DNA from: Acidobacteriota bacterium | Lineage (GTDB): Bacteria > Acidobacteriota > Blastocatellia > Pyrinomonadales > Pyrinomonadaceae | Reading direction: 5' to 3' | Assembly (NCBI GenBank): GCA_016700075.1 | Contig: CP065000.1 | Location: 1,178,001-1,242,000, forward strand | DNA length: 64,000 bases | Part shown: piece by piece, positions 25,943-35,350 of the stretch | How positions within the stretch are numbered: position 1 is the stretch's first letter | Layout of the letters: every line of letters begins with the position of its first letter | Made by a program: the position numbers and the translations under genes | The notes under the pieces: model-generated | Told to the model about the DNA's origin: nothing | What the model saw: the letters and a program-made list of their open reading frames with translations, nothing else | Database searches by the model: none

Positions 25943-26422
25943 ATGACCGAGAAATTACACGGTTTCGTCGAAAAAATGAGAGAAAAGGACGCCGCTTGGG
26001 TAGCGGACGTCGTTGACGCACTTGGCGAGGTCACAGTGACCGTTCCGCGTGAGCATATCGTCGATGCCTGCGGTTTTCTTCGCGATGAGCAGGGCTTCGA
26101 TATGTTAGCGGATCTTTGCGGAGCTGACCGAGGGCCCGAAGAAGATCCGCGATTTGAGGTCAATTATCACCTGTTCTCAACGATGCATCACAACCGCCTG
26201 CGTTTAAAGGTGCTTACGTCGGAGGACGACGCGAACGTGCCGACAGTGACCGGTCTTTGGGCGACGGCCGACTGGCATGAACGCGAAACATACGACCTGG
26301 TGGGCGTAAAGTTCGAAGGACATCCCGACCTTCGCAGAATTCTGCTGCCGTCGGATTTTGACGGACACGCATTGAGAAAGGATTATCCGCTGCGCGGCTA
26401 TGAGCCGTACAGCCTGAACTAG
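25943..26422 (+). CDS. nuoC: NADH-quinone oxidoreductase subunit C
   Basis: A 159-residue 30-kDa-type subunit of the peripheral arm. Signatures are ADLCGADRG, FEVNYHLFS, and the C-terminal WHERETYDLVGVKFEGHPDLRRILLP region (here in parts) ending KDYPLRGYEP. It is a separate protein, not fused to NuoD. Six bases separate it from nuoB and five from nuoD, so translation is probably coupled. Confidence 0.95.
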   Translation: MTEKLHGFVEKMREKDAAWVADVVDALGEVTVTVPREHIVDACGFLRDEQGFDMLADLCGADRGPEEDPRFEVNYHLFSTMHHNRLRLKVLTSEDDANVPTVTGLWATADWHERETYDLVGVKFEGHPDLRRILLPSDFDGHALRKDYPLRGYEPYSLN

Positions 26423-26427
26423 GGTCA

Positions 26428-27660
26428 GTGAACGATTCTATGAGTACTGCAGTCGAAACAGTTCTGCCGGACATTGAGGCAGTGGACCAGCCGCTCGAGA
26501 CGGAAATGACGCTCTCGATGGGGCCGCAGCATCCCAGTACGCACGGCGTTCTACGGCTTGATCTTCGGCTCGACGGCGAGCTGGTAACAAAGGCCATTCC
26601 CGACATCGGCTATCTGCATACGGGAATGGAGAAGCTCTTTGAATACAAGAAATATCAACAGGGTATCGTTATCACCGACCGGATGGACTATCTGAATCCG
26701 CTGGGCAACAACCTCGCGTATGTGATGGCCGCCGAAAAGCTGCTTCAGCTTGAGATCCCTGAGCGGGCGCAGGTCGTACGCGTACTGATGTGCGAACTGC
26801 AGCGTATCGCTTCACATATGGTGTGGCTAGGAACGCACTGCTTGGATATCGGCGCGATGTCGGTCTTTTTCTACTGTTTTCGGCAGCGTGAAAAGATACT
26901 CAACCTGATCGAAGCGGCTTCAGGCGGACGCATGACGCCGAGCTATTTCCGCATCGGCGGACTGATGATGGACCTCCCCGCGGGTTTTGACCGTCGCGTA
27001 AATCAGTTTCTGGATGACTTTCCTGAGGCTTTATCGACATTTGACACACTGCTGACAGGAAACCGAATCTGGCAGAGCCGCACGAAAGATATTGGCTACA
27101 TCAGTAAAGAAGACGCAATTTCGTGGGGCGTGACCGGGCCGTGCCTGCGTGCGAGCGGCGTAGAACTCGACCTGCGTCGACACAACCCGTACACGGGATA
27201 TGAGATCTACGATTTCGACATTCCGGTCGAGACGGGCGGCGATGTTTGGGCGAGATATTTGGTCAGGCTTCGCGAACTGACGGAATCTTACAAGATCGTC
27301 CGCCAGGCCATGGAACGCCTGAAACCGGGACCGATCAAGGCCGACGCTCCGAAAGTTGTTCTGCCGGACCGCGACGATATGCGTAAGCACATGGACTCGC
27401 TGATCCATCATTTTCTGATCGTCGCCGAAGGATTCAACGTGCCGCCGGGTGAGGTCTATCACGCGATCGAGGCATCAAAAGGCGAGCTCGGCGTTTATAT
27501 GAGATCGAATGGCGGGCCGAAACCTGATCGTGTGCATTTCCGCGGGCCTTCGTTCGTGAATCTGTCCGCGCTTCCGCTGATGTGCGAAGGCGAGATGATC
27601 GCCGACGTCGTCGCGATCATCGGAAGTTTGGATATTGTGCTCGGCGAAATAGATAGGTAA
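26428..27660 (+). CDS. nuoD: NADH-quinone oxidoreductase subunit D
   Basis: A 410-residue 49-kDa-type subunit that with NuoB forms the quinone-reduction site. Conserved: LSMGPQHPSTHGVLR, IGYLHTGMEKL, TDRMDYLNPLGNN and the C-terminal SLDIVLGEIDR. The frame opens with GTG at 26428; an ATG at 26440 (MSTAVE) is an alternative start, and neither has an ideally spaced ribosome binding site. The gap to nuoE is four bases. Confidence 0.96.
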   Translation: MNDSMSTAVETVLPDIEAVDQPLETEMTLSMGPQHPSTHGVLRLDLRLDGELVTKAIPDIGYLHTGMEKLFEYKKYQQGIVITDRMDYLNPLGNNLAYVMAAEKLLQLEIPERAQVVRVLMCELQRIASHMVWLGTHCLDIGAMSVFFYCFRQREKILNLIEAASGGRMTPSYFRIGGLMMDLPAGFDRRVNQFLDDFPEALSTFDTLLTGNRIWQSRTKDIGYISKEDAISWGVTGPCLRASGVELDLRRHNPYTGYEIYDFDIPVETGGDVWARYLVRLRELTESYKIVRQAMERLKPGPIKADAPKVVLPDRDDMRKHMDSLIHHFLIVAEGFNVPPGEVYHAIEASKGELGVYMRSNGGPKPDRVHFRGPSFVNLSALPLMCEGEMIADVVAIIGSLDIVLGEIDR

Positions 27661-27664
27661 CAAA

Positions 27665-28195
27665 ATGGCTGCAGCAACACCGACAAGTTATACAGACCAA
27701 ATAGTTTACACGGACGAAGTGGCGGAGTTTTCCGATGCGGTCGTCGAGGAAATGCGTTCGCATCTTGCAAAGTATCCGCCCGAGCGGTCGCGGTCGGCGT
27801 TGATACCGCTGCTTTTCCTGATCCAGCGTGAACGCGGCTATGTGGACAATGCGGGCGTGAATTTTTTGGCGAAATTTCTGGGCCTTGAGGTCTCGGACGT
27901 TTGGGAAACCGCGACGTTCTATTCGATGCTCGATCTTCGCCCCGTCGGCCGCCATCACATACAGATCTGCAAGACGCTCTCCTGCAAGATCATGGGCGAA
28001 CCCGACATTACGAACCATATCTGTTCAAAACTAGGCATCAAACCGGGCGGCACGACCGAGGACGGAAAATTCACCGTCTCGCTGGTCGAATGCCTCGGCT
28101 CTTGCGGCACCGCACCGATGATGCAGATCGGCTTTGACTATCACGAGGATCTGACCATTGAGAAAGTGGACAGCATACTCGATAAATGTGACTAG
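27665..28195 (+). CDS. nuoE: NADH-quinone oxidoreductase subunit E
   Basis: A 176-residue thioredoxin-like 24-kDa subunit with the N1a [2Fe-2S] cluster. The four ligands lie in ICKTLSC and ECLGSCGTAP. The N-terminal helical part (YPPERSRSALIPLLFLIQRERGY in parts, WETATFYSML) is normal. Together with NuoF and NuoG it forms the NADH-dehydrogenase module. A SnoaL-like gene begins three bases after its stop. Confidence 0.95.
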   Translation: MAAATPTSYTDQIVYTDEVAEFSDAVVEEMRSHLAKYPPERSRSALIPLLFLIQRERGYVDNAGVNFLAKFLGLEVSDVWETATFYSMLDLRPVGRHHIQICKTLSCKIMGEPDITNHICSKLGIKPGGTTEDGKFTVSLVECLGSCGTAPMMQIGFDYHEDLTIEKVDSILDKCD

Positions 28196-28197
28196 CT

Positions 28198-28590
28198 ATG
28201 ACCAACGGCGAAATTATCAAAGGACTCTACGATGCGTTCGCGACCGGCGATGTCGCGGCGGTTTTGGGTGCGTTCGACCCGAATATTGAGTGGACCGAGG
28301 CAGCGGGTTTTATGTACGCCGGCACGTACAGCGGCCCCGACGGCGTGTTGGCAAATGTTTTCATGAGATTGGCGACCGAATGGGAAGGCTTTGCTGCCGT
28401 TCCGGACAAGGTCGTTGACGGCGGCGACGGCAATGTTATCTCGACGGGCACATACTCGGGCAAATATTTGAAGACAGGCAACAGCACAAAAGTACCGTTT
28501 GCCCACGAATGGGAGTTGAAAGATGGCAAGATCGTAAGGTTTCGGCAGCACACCGACACTGCGGTAATTGAAAGAGAACTGGGACTGTAA
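28198..28590 (+). CDS. SnoaL/NTF2-like protein inside the nuo operon
   Basis: A 130-residue cone-shaped NTF2-fold protein (ketosteroid-isomerase-like): GEIIKGLYDAFATGDVAAVL, DPNIEWTEAAG, GPDGVLANVF and a beta-rich end HEWELKDGKIVRFRQHTD. Members are enzymes or small-ligand binding proteins of very varied role. It is not a complex I subunit. It is wedged between nuoE (2 bases) and nuoF (2 bases), so it is surely co-transcribed. The function here is unknown. Confidence 0.85.
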   Translation: MTNGEIIKGLYDAFATGDVAAVLGAFDPNIEWTEAAGFMYAGTYSGPDGVLANVFMRLATEWEGFAAVPDKVVDGGDGNVISTGTYSGKYLKTGNSTKVPFAHEWELKDGKIVRFRQHTDTAVIERELGL

Positions 28591-28592
28591 CA

Positions 28593-29903
28593 ATGGAAAT
28601 ACGTGCCATCGGCTGCGAGCCTTTCACTCTGAAACGCGTGCTCATGGAAAATGGGCACACGCTGGATTTTTACAAGAAAACGGGCGGCTACAAGTCGCTG
28701 GAAAAGGCGTTCGGGATGACGCAGGACGCGATCATTCAGGAGGTCAAGGATTCTGCCCTGCGCGGACGCGGAGGTGCGGGGTTCCCTTCGGGAATGAAAT
28801 GGTCATTTGTCCCGCGGGATTCGCCAAAGCCCAAGTACATTGTTTGCAATGCCGACGAGAGCGAGCCGGGCTCTTTCAAGGATCGCTATATCATGGAAGG
28901 CGACCCGCATTCGCTGATCGAGGGAATGCTGATCGCGGGCTACACGCTCGGCGCAAACACGGGATACATATATACACGCGGCGAATACAAGTATCTGATC
29001 GACATAATGGACGCGGCGCTGAAAGAAGCTCGCGATGCGGGTTATGTCGGCGAGAACATCCTCGGTTCGGGCTTTTCGATGCAGATCTACACGCACACAG
29101 GTGCGGGAGCCTATATCTGCGGCGAAGAGACCGCCCTGCTGTCGTCGCTCGAAGGTTTTCGCGGCCATCCGCGAATGAAGCCGCCGTTTCCTGCGGTTGA
29201 GGGCCTTTACGCATGCCCGACCGTGGTCAACAACGTCGAAACGCTGACCAGCATTCCGCAGATCATTGAAATGGGCGGCATAAAGTGGCGTGACCTCGGC
29301 ACCGAAAAGTCGGGCGGTACAAAGCTTTGGTCCGTCAGCGGCCACGTTAAGAAACCGGGCGTTTACGAGCTTCCGATGGGCTATGCCGATATGGAAAAGT
29401 TCATTATGGACGACTGCGGCGGCATGCTCCGGGAAGACAAAAAGCTCAAAGCCGTCATTCCCGGCGGCTCGTCGGTTTACATCATGAACGCGGGCCAGAT
29501 ACTGGGGCAGAACGTAACTCTCGACTATGAAGGCCTTGTTGCTGCGGGCTCGATGCTCGGCACGGGCGGTATGATCGTGATGGACGAGACCGTCGATGTA
29601 ATGGAATCGACCAAGAACCTGACCGAATTTTACAAGCACGAATCCTGCGGCTGGTGTACGCCTTGCCGCGAGGGCACGGATTGGCTGGTGAAGATCTTCG
29701 ACCGCATCGCCGCGGGCGGAGGCAAGCCCGAAGACGCTCAGTTGCTGCTTGATATCTGCGACAATATCGAAGGCAAGAGCTTTTGCCCGCTCGGCGACGC
29801 TGCGGCTTGGCCTATACAGTCCGCGATCAAGCAGTTCCCTGACGATTTCAGGAAATGGCTTGCAAATAACACCAACGGAGACATTCAGCCGAACGTTCAA
29901 TGA
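28593..29903 (+). CDS. nuoF: NADH-quinone oxidoreductase subunit F
   Basis: A 436-residue 51-kDa subunit that binds NADH, FMN and the N3 [4Fe-4S] cluster. Seen: GRGGAGFPSGMKWSF (NADH/FMN loop), CNADESEPGSFKDR, AYICGEETALLSSLEG, and the cluster motif SCGWCTPCREGTDWL with a fourth Cys in GKSFCPLGD. The length is normal. Its stop overlaps the start of the LCAT-like gene by four bases (ATGA). Confidence 0.97.
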   Translation: MEIRAIGCEPFTLKRVLMENGHTLDFYKKTGGYKSLEKAFGMTQDAIIQEVKDSALRGRGGAGFPSGMKWSFVPRDSPKPKYIVCNADESEPGSFKDRYIMEGDPHSLIEGMLIAGYTLGANTGYIYTRGEYKYLIDIMDAALKEARDAGYVGENILGSGFSMQIYTHTGAGAYICGEETALLSSLEGFRGHPRMKPPFPAVEGLYACPTVVNNVETLTSIPQIIEMGGIKWRDLGTEKSGGTKLWSVSGHVKKPGVYELPMGYADMEKFIMDDCGGMLREDKKLKAVIPGGSSVYIMNAGQILGQNVTLDYEGLVAAGSMLGTGGMIVMDETVDVMESTKNLTEFYKHESCGWCTPCREGTDWLVKIFDRIAAGGGKPEDAQLLLDICDNIEGKSFCPLGDAAAWPIQSAIKQFPDDFRKWLANNTNGDIQPNVQ

Positions 29904-31297
29904 GCGTAACGCCGACAAATAGCCGACGACCTCTGCTCAACGCTCTCGCGGCGTTGCTGCTCGTCGTTTTAGTTGCGTCGTCGGCGACCGCTCAGGAACG
30001 AAATCCTGTAATTCTCATTCCCGGCCTGACCGGCTCGGAACTCGTAGACAAGAAGACCGGTGAACGCGTTTGGTTCAAGACGCGGCGTTCGCGTTCTGAA
30101 GACCTTCGGCTGCCGCTTTCGCTCGACGTCTCGAAGACCGGTGATAACCTTGAGGCCACAGATGTTCTGAGAAATGTAAAGATCGGCCCGTTTCCGGTTG
30201 TTGACGTTTACGGCGGCTTCATTCGAGCAATGGAGCAGAGGGCCGGCTATCGGGAAGAAAAATGGGATTCTCCGAGCGAAGATGCTGGCGAGAACTCGCT
30301 TTTCATCTTTCCTTACGACTGGCGGCTCGACAATGTGGCAAATGCCCGCAGACTTGTCCGTCAGGTCGAAAGCGTTAAGATAAAGCTGAACAAACCGGAT
30401 CTTAAATTTGATGTTGTTGCCCATTCAATGGGCGGCATCATAACCCGATATGCCGTGATGTACGGCGACGCCGAGCTTCAAATGGGGCGGACGGAACCCA
30501 AGCCGACCTTTGCGGGCTCGAAGCATTTCGACAAGGTCGTCCTGCTTGGCACGCCGAACGAAGGCTCGCATCTTGCTCTCGGCTCTCTAATTGACGGATT
30601 CAGGTTGGGCGGCCTGCGGATAGACCTGCCGTGGGCCCAGGACACTTCAAAGTTCATGGTCTTTACGGTACCTTCGGCCTATCAGCTGCTTCCGGCGCCC
30701 GGGACGTTTCGCGTCTTCGACGACAAACTCGATCCTATACAGGTCGATATCTACGATCCTAAGAGCTGGACGAAATACGGTTGGAACCCGATCCAGGATA
30801 AGGGCTTTACCTCCAGGTTCGATCGCGACGAGACCAAAATTGCAGATCGATTTTTTGCTGCCGCCTTGGCTCGTGCGAAACGTCTGCACGAGGCCCTCGC
30901 CGCCGCAAAAGGCAGTTCCGGAGAAACGACATTCTTTCCTGTAGGGTCAGATTGCAAGACAGGGATCGACGCTGTGATCGTTCACCGAAACGGCTCAGGC
31001 AGTTGGAAAACGCTGTTCAGGCCAAAGGGGTTTACACGTGACGACGGCTACAAGTATTCTGACGACGAACTCAGAAAAGTAATGCAAGTACCCGGAGACG
31101 GAGTCGTGACCGCACGGTCGCTCGAAGCCGCGTCGCAGGCGGAGTCATTGAAAGTTTCCTCGGTCTACGCGGGAGCACCGACGAAATTTGTTTGCGAAGA
31201 CCATCACAAACTTGCGGCAAACTCGCGAATTCAGGATTATGTTATTTCCGTCCTAGCCGGAAAAGTAGCGACCGATGCAGAGATCGGCAGGCGGTGA
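29900..31297 (+). CDS. Exported LCAT-like lipase/acyltransferase
   Basis: A 465-residue protein. A signal peptide covers 1-31 (LLVVLVASSATAQ). The alpha/beta-hydrolase fold of the lecithin:cholesterol acyltransferase family follows: NPVILIPGLTGSELVDK, FIFPYDWRLDN, then the nucleophile elbow VVAHSMGGIITRY, and a late DGVVTARS Asp with a DHHKLAAN His. Probably it hydrolyses or transfers acyl groups of lipids outside the cytoplasm. It has no known link with complex I but overlaps nuoF by four bases, so its translation is coupled to it. Confidence 0.85.
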   Translation: MSVTPTNSRRPLLNALAALLLVVLVASSATAQERNPVILIPGLTGSELVDKKTGERVWFKTRRSRSEDLRLPLSLDVSKTGDNLEATDVLRNVKIGPFPVVDVYGGFIRAMEQRAGYREEKWDSPSEDAGENSLFIFPYDWRLDNVANARRLVRQVESVKIKLNKPDLKFDVVAHSMGGIITRYAVMYGDAELQMGRTEPKPTFAGSKHFDKVVLLGTPNEGSHLALGSLIDGFRLGGLRIDLPWAQDTSKFMVFTVPSAYQLLPAPGTFRVFDDKLDPIQVDIYDPKSWTKYGWNPIQDKGFTSRFDRDETKIADRFFAAALARAKRLHEALAAAKGSSGETTFFPVGSDCKTGIDAVIVHRNGSGSWKTLFRPKGFTRDDGYKYSDDELRKVMQVPGDGVVTARSLEAASQAESLKVSSVYAGAPTKFVCEDHHKLAANSRIQDYVISVLAGKVATDAEIGRR

Positions 31298-31320
31298 CCA
31301 CAAAGGAGTAAAGGTTATAC

Positions 31321-31473
31321 ATGGGAAAAGGCGATAAAAGAACACGAAAAGGCAAGATAGTCGCGGGCAGCTTTGGCAACACGCGGCCAAAACCTAAGAA
31401 GAAGGCTTTTGCGAAACCGGCCGACGCGGTCGAAGAAAAGCCGACGCGTAAACGCAAGGCCAAAGCCGAATAG
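31321..31473 (+). CDS. Thx-type small ribosomal protein
   Basis: A 50-residue, very basic protein starting MGKGDKRTRKGKIVAGSFGN and rich in Lys/Arg throughout. The MGKGDK-TRKGKI-GS-GN-RPKPKK pattern matches the bTHX/Thx family, a small 30S subunit peptide that binds 16S rRNA in the head region. A clear AAAGGAG site precedes the ATG. It is followed at once by the DUF1579 gene. The C-terminal half (KPADAVEEKPTRKRKAKAE) is an extension relative to the 26-residue Thermus protein. Confidence 0.8.
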   Translation: MGKGDKRTRKGKIVAGSFGNTRPKPKKKAFAKPADAVEEKPTRKRKAKAE

Positions 31474-31482
31474 CGATCATAA

Positions 31483-31965
31483 ATGGAATGCTCTCCTCAA
31501 AATGAAAGCACATTGCACGCTGAGCTTGCGAGGCTGGAAGGCTCGTGGGAAGGCGAAGCGACGACGTGGTTTCAGCCGGACGTGGTTGCGGACGTATCAC
31601 CGATGAGCGGGACATTTCGCCCTTTGCTCGGCAACTTTATGCTGTATGAATACAGCGGAAGTATTCAGGGCAAGCCGTTCGAGGGGATGATGATACTCGG
31701 TTTTGACGGTGCCGAAAAGAAATATCAGTCGGCTTGGATCGACACGTTCCATATGTCGTCCGCCATCATGTTCTCAGAAGGCGGCAATGGCGAAAGATTC
31801 GCCGCTACGGGCAGCTATTTTGCAGGCGAGGGCGAGCCTCGCTGGGGATGGCGAACAGAGATCGACATGCCAACGGAAGACAGCATCGTCGTAACGGCAT
31901 TCAACATCCTGCCGACGGGCGAAGAAGCCAAGGCGGTCGAGACCATTTATTCGCGGGCTGCATAA
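31483..31965 (+). CDS. DUF1579 family protein
   Basis: A 160-residue beta-rich protein of the DUF1579 kind: LEGSWEGEATTWFQPD near the start, MSGTFRPLLGNFMLYEYSG, GMMILGFDGAEKKYQSAWID and a closing IDMPTEDSIVVTAF stretch. The fold is probably a lipocalin-like barrel; no catalytic role is known. It has no signal peptide. It is ten bases after the Thx gene and 23 bases before nuoG, in the same orientation. Confidence 0.8.
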   Translation: MECSPQNESTLHAELARLEGSWEGEATTWFQPDVVADVSPMSGTFRPLLGNFMLYEYSGSIQGKPFEGMMILGFDGAEKKYQSAWIDTFHMSSAIMFSEGGNGERFAATGSYFAGEGEPRWGWRTEIDMPTEDSIVVTAFNILPTGEEAKAVETIYSRAA

Positions 31966-31988
31966 CGACAGTTTCTAAGAACTTTTAA

Positions 31989-34250
31989 ATGTCAGATACG
32001 ATAAAAGTAACCATTAACGAAAAGGAATTTGACGTTCCCGCGGGTTCGCGGCTTATAGACGTCTGCCGCGAGAAAGGCTTCGGCATCCCTTCGTTCTGCT
32101 ATTACCAGGACCTTGAGGTCCAGGCATCGTGCCGCATGTGCCTTGTACGCATAGACAAGATGCCGAAATTGCAGACCTCCTGCACGATCACCTGTACAGA
32201 CGGCATGGTGGTCACGACCCAAAGCGAAGAGGTCGAAAAGGCACAGCGAGCCATGGGCGAATTCCTGCTCGCGAATCACCCGCTCGATTGTCCGGTCTGC
32301 GACCGCGGCGGCGAGTGCGAACTGCAGGAGGTGATATTTGACTGGGGCGACGTTGAGGAGCGTTTTTCCGAAAGAAAGAACGTAGCACCTGAAAAATATT
32401 TGTCGCCGATGGTAGCGAACGATCCGCAGCGGTGCATTCTTTGCAAACGCTGTACACGCGTATGCCACGAATGGATGGGTGAGGACGTTATCGAGGCCGG
32501 CAATCGCGGCGTGAATACCGTGATCGGCACTTACGGCGGTTGGCTGAATTGTTCGCAGTGCGGCAACTGTGTTGAAGTTTGCCCGACGGGAACGCTGCTC
32601 GACGGCGTTTATCGTCACGAAACGCGGCCGTGGGAACTCGATCAAACGGTTTCGACCGACGTTTACGGCTCTGACGGTATGCAGATCTCGATCGGTTCGC
32701 GTGCCGGCAGAGTTCACCGCATCGTCGCCCGCGACCGCTATGTAAACGGCCTGAACGGGGAGTTTCTCGATGTAAAGGCAAGATTTGCTCACGAATTCAT
32801 CGATCACCCCGACCGCATCAAGACGCCGATGATCCGCTATTCGAAAGGCGGAAAACTGATCCCGGCTACGTGGGACGATACCGTCAAATTTGCTGCAGAG
32901 AAGCTGAAAGCGGCGGGCAAGGACGCAGGTGTGGTCATCAGCCCGCGGCTGACGAACGAAGCGATCTTTGCTTTGAAGGAATTCGCAAAGGCCGTCGGAA
33001 CGGACAAATTCGCCGTTTCTGACAGCCGCGATGTTGCTCCGATCTTTGATAATTTGAGCGTGCCGCTGTGTGATCACAAGGAAATTCGCCATGCGGCTAC
33101 GATCGTGCTGATCGGCGGCGAACCCGAGGAAGAGCAGACATTTACCGCAAAGCAGATCCGGCAGGCCGTCCGCAACGGCCAGGCGAAATTCATCTGCGTG
33201 AACGATACGCCGATAAATCTGTCGCGTACGGCGACGCAGTTCGTCCACGTGAACGCGGGCACGGCTGACGCTTTCGCTCTTGCACTTTGTGATGCAGGCT
33301 CGTCAAATGCGTCAGCTGAAAAGATGGGCATTGACGCGGCCGCGGTTGATGAGGTACGAAAGGTCATCGCGGAAACACAAGGCGACGTCATTTTGATGTT
33401 CGGCGGCGACCTGTCGCCGGCTGCTCAGGCAGCACTTGCCGGCTCGGCAGCGAAACTAGGCGGTGAAGGCCGCCGCATTCTCCTGCATCCGCTGGCGCAG
33501 CACAATAATTCCGTCGGAGCGAATGACATCTGCGTGGGCAGAAAGCCGCTCGATGAGGTCTTAAAGAATTCAAAGGCACTACTGATCGGCGGCAGTTTGC
33601 AGGACGCTTCCGTTTTGGCGGGCAAAGAATTCGTCGCGGTGCAGGAGCTTTTCCTGACGGATACCTGCGAACAAGCGGACGTTGTATTCCCTGCTGCGAG
33701 CTTTGCTGAGGTCGACGGAACTTTCACTAATAACGCCGGAAACGTCCAGCGTGTCCGCAAGTCGATCGAGCCGCTCCACCAGTCGAAACCGGATTGGATG
33801 ATCACTGCGGCGATCGCACGCGACATCGGTGTCGATATCCTGCCGGAATGGTCGGCATCGGCCATTTTCCGTGCAGTTGCCGACAGCGTTCCGGCCTATG
33901 AAGGCTTCCGATACCCTACAATGAAGGACGAATCGAACCCGATAAAGGCGAATTACGCTCTGAAGGAGAACTCTGATCTGTCAGGCCACATTTCGGCGTT
34001 AAAAGAACAGGTCGATAAACTCAGAGCGGGCGAAAAGAACACGGAAACGCCGCGTGTCGGGCACAAACTGCATCGGCTGACGACGCTGACGAGCAAAACG
34101 GCGCAATTCCATCTGCTGGCGAACGGCAATCCGAAACCGTCGAATTTGCTGGTTTCGCCGCTAGTTCAGTTTGACGCCAACGGCGATCCGCGTGAAGAAG
34201 CAGAGGCCGCTGCGGTCGGTATCGCCGATCGTTCTGCGCCGGGCAAATAG
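31989..34250 (+). CDS. nuoG: NADH-quinone oxidoreductase subunit G
   Basis: A 753-residue 75-kDa subunit. The N-terminus carries a [2Fe-2S] cluster (PSFCYYQDLEVQASCRMC, then C in QTSC), the HPLDCPVCDRGGECELQ motif with its His ligand, and two [4Fe-4S] sites CILCKRCTRVC and CSQCGNCVEVCPTG. A molybdopterin-oxidoreductase-like domain without cofactor follows. The ~110 C-terminal residues are less conserved. It conducts electrons from NuoF towards NuoB, normally by way of NuoI, which is not in this operon. Confidence 0.96.
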   Translation: MSDTIKVTINEKEFDVPAGSRLIDVCREKGFGIPSFCYYQDLEVQASCRMCLVRIDKMPKLQTSCTITCTDGMVVTTQSEEVEKAQRAMGEFLLANHPLDCPVCDRGGECELQEVIFDWGDVEERFSERKNVAPEKYLSPMVANDPQRCILCKRCTRVCHEWMGEDVIEAGNRGVNTVIGTYGGWLNCSQCGNCVEVCPTGTLLDGVYRHETRPWELDQTVSTDVYGSDGMQISIGSRAGRVHRIVARDRYVNGLNGEFLDVKARFAHEFIDHPDRIKTPMIRYSKGGKLIPATWDDTVKFAAEKLKAAGKDAGVVISPRLTNEAIFALKEFAKAVGTDKFAVSDSRDVAPIFDNLSVPLCDHKEIRHAATIVLIGGEPEEEQTFTAKQIRQAVRNGQAKFICVNDTPINLSRTATQFVHVNAGTADAFALALCDAGSSNASAEKMGIDAAAVDEVRKVIAETQGDVILMFGGDLSPAAQAALAGSAAKLGGEGRRILLHPLAQHNNSVGANDICVGRKPLDEVLKNSKALLIGGSLQDASVLAGKEFVAVQELFLTDTCEQADVVFPAASFAEVDGTFTNNAGNVQRVRKSIEPLHQSKPDWMITAAIARDIGVDILPEWSASAIFRAVADSVPAYEGFRYPTMKDESNPIKANYALKENSDLSGHISALKEQVDKLRAGEKNTETPRVGHKLHRLTTLTSKTAQFHLLANGNPKPSNLLVSPLVQFDANGDPREEAEAAAVGIADRSAPGK

Positions 34251-34255
34251 TTTTT

Positions 34256-35344
34256 ATGGAAGATGTAGTAAAGACCGCATTTCCGTTCGTAGTTTATTTG
34301 GTGGCCATCGGCGCCGCATTTGGCGGCGTAATGATGATCGTCGCCTACACGGTACTGGCGGAAAGAAAGGTCCTTGGGTGGATCCAGGGCCGCATAGGCC
34401 CTAACCGCGTCGGCCCTTGGGGCGTTCTGCAGCCTTTCGCAGACCTTTTGAAGTTCATCTTCAAGGAAGACCTCGTACCCGACAAATCAACGAAGTTCAT
34501 TTACTTCCTTGCTCCCCTGGTCGCGTTGGTCTGTGCCCTGATGCCGATGGTCGTTTATCCTTTCGGCCCGGCTATAACCACCATAGACTGGAGCTTTTTG
34601 CCTTACGGACTGGGAGACGGCATCAAGGAATTACCGCTGACGATCGCCCGCATAGACGTTGGTGTACTTTTCGTTTTGGCCATCACATCTGTTGGTGTTT
34701 ACGGTATAGCTCTCGCTGGTTGGTCATCTAACAGCAAATACAGCTTGCTTGGCGGCCTGCGTTCGTCGGCACAGATGATCTCGTATGAGCTCGCTATGGG
34801 CGCATCGGTGATCGGTGTGGTCATTCTGGCGGGAACTCTTGATCTGAACGGTATCATATTCGCTCAAACTCAGTCGTCTTTCCGTTGGTACATCATTCCG
34901 CAGTTTATCGGCTTTATCGTATTTCTGATCGCGGCCTTCGCCGAGACGAACCGTGTGCCGTTCGACCTTCCGGAAGCTGAAACGGAGCTGGTTGCTGGAT
35001 TTCACACCGAATACTCGGCACTGAAGTTCGCACTTTTCTTTATGGCTGAATACGTGAACATGTTCACGGTCTCGGTCATGTGTACGGTGCTTTTCCTCGG
35101 CGGCTGGTATGTGCCGGGGCTGAGCTATATTTTCGAACCGGGATCGGTTCCTTACGCTCTGGCGAGCCATTTTGGGTTCATCGTAAAGATCATCGGGTTC
35201 CTCTTCCTTTATATCTGGATCCGAGGAACGCTGCCGCGTTTTCGCTTTGACCAGCTGATGGCATTCGGCTGGAAATTCCTCTTGCCGGTGGCACTTGGAA
35301 ATGTGATCTTGACGGTCGTTGTTGTTTACTTTTTGAATCGCTGA
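34256..35344 (+). CDS. nuoH: NADH-quinone oxidoreductase subunit H
   Basis: A 362-residue membrane protein with eight or nine helices, the ND1-type subunit that shapes the quinone channel and joins the two arms. Conserved: ERKVLGWIQGRIGPNRVGP (in parts), FAETNRVPFDLPEAETELV, GFHTEYSALKF and WIRGTLPRFRFDQLM. It starts five bases after nuoG. In most operons nuoI follows; here a hairpin and short repeats precede nuoJ. Confidence 0.96.
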   Translation: MEDVVKTAFPFVVYLVAIGAAFGGVMMIVAYTVLAERKVLGWIQGRIGPNRVGPWGVLQPFADLLKFIFKEDLVPDKSTKFIYFLAPLVALVCALMPMVVYPFGPAITTIDWSFLPYGLGDGIKELPLTIARIDVGVLFVLAITSVGVYGIALAGWSSNSKYSLLGGLRSSAQMISYELAMGASVIGVVILAGTLDLNGIIFAQTQSSFRWYIIPQFIGFIVFLIAAFAETNRVPFDLPEAETELVAGFHTEYSALKFALFFMAEYVNMFTVSVMCTVLFLGGWYVPGLSYIFEPGSVPYALASHFGFIVKIIGFLFLYIWIRGTLPRFRFDQLMAFGWKFLLPVALGNVILTVVVVYFLNR

Positions 35345-35350
35345 CTCTGA

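Noticed and set aside
28803..29918. A 371-codon ORF antisense to nuoF
   Set aside because: nuoF is certain. Long antisense frames are expected in GC-rich coding sequence, and the translation has no family features.
31992..33248. A 418-codon ORF antisense to nuoG
   Set aside because: A mirror of nuoG codon bias; the translation shows no domain or motif.
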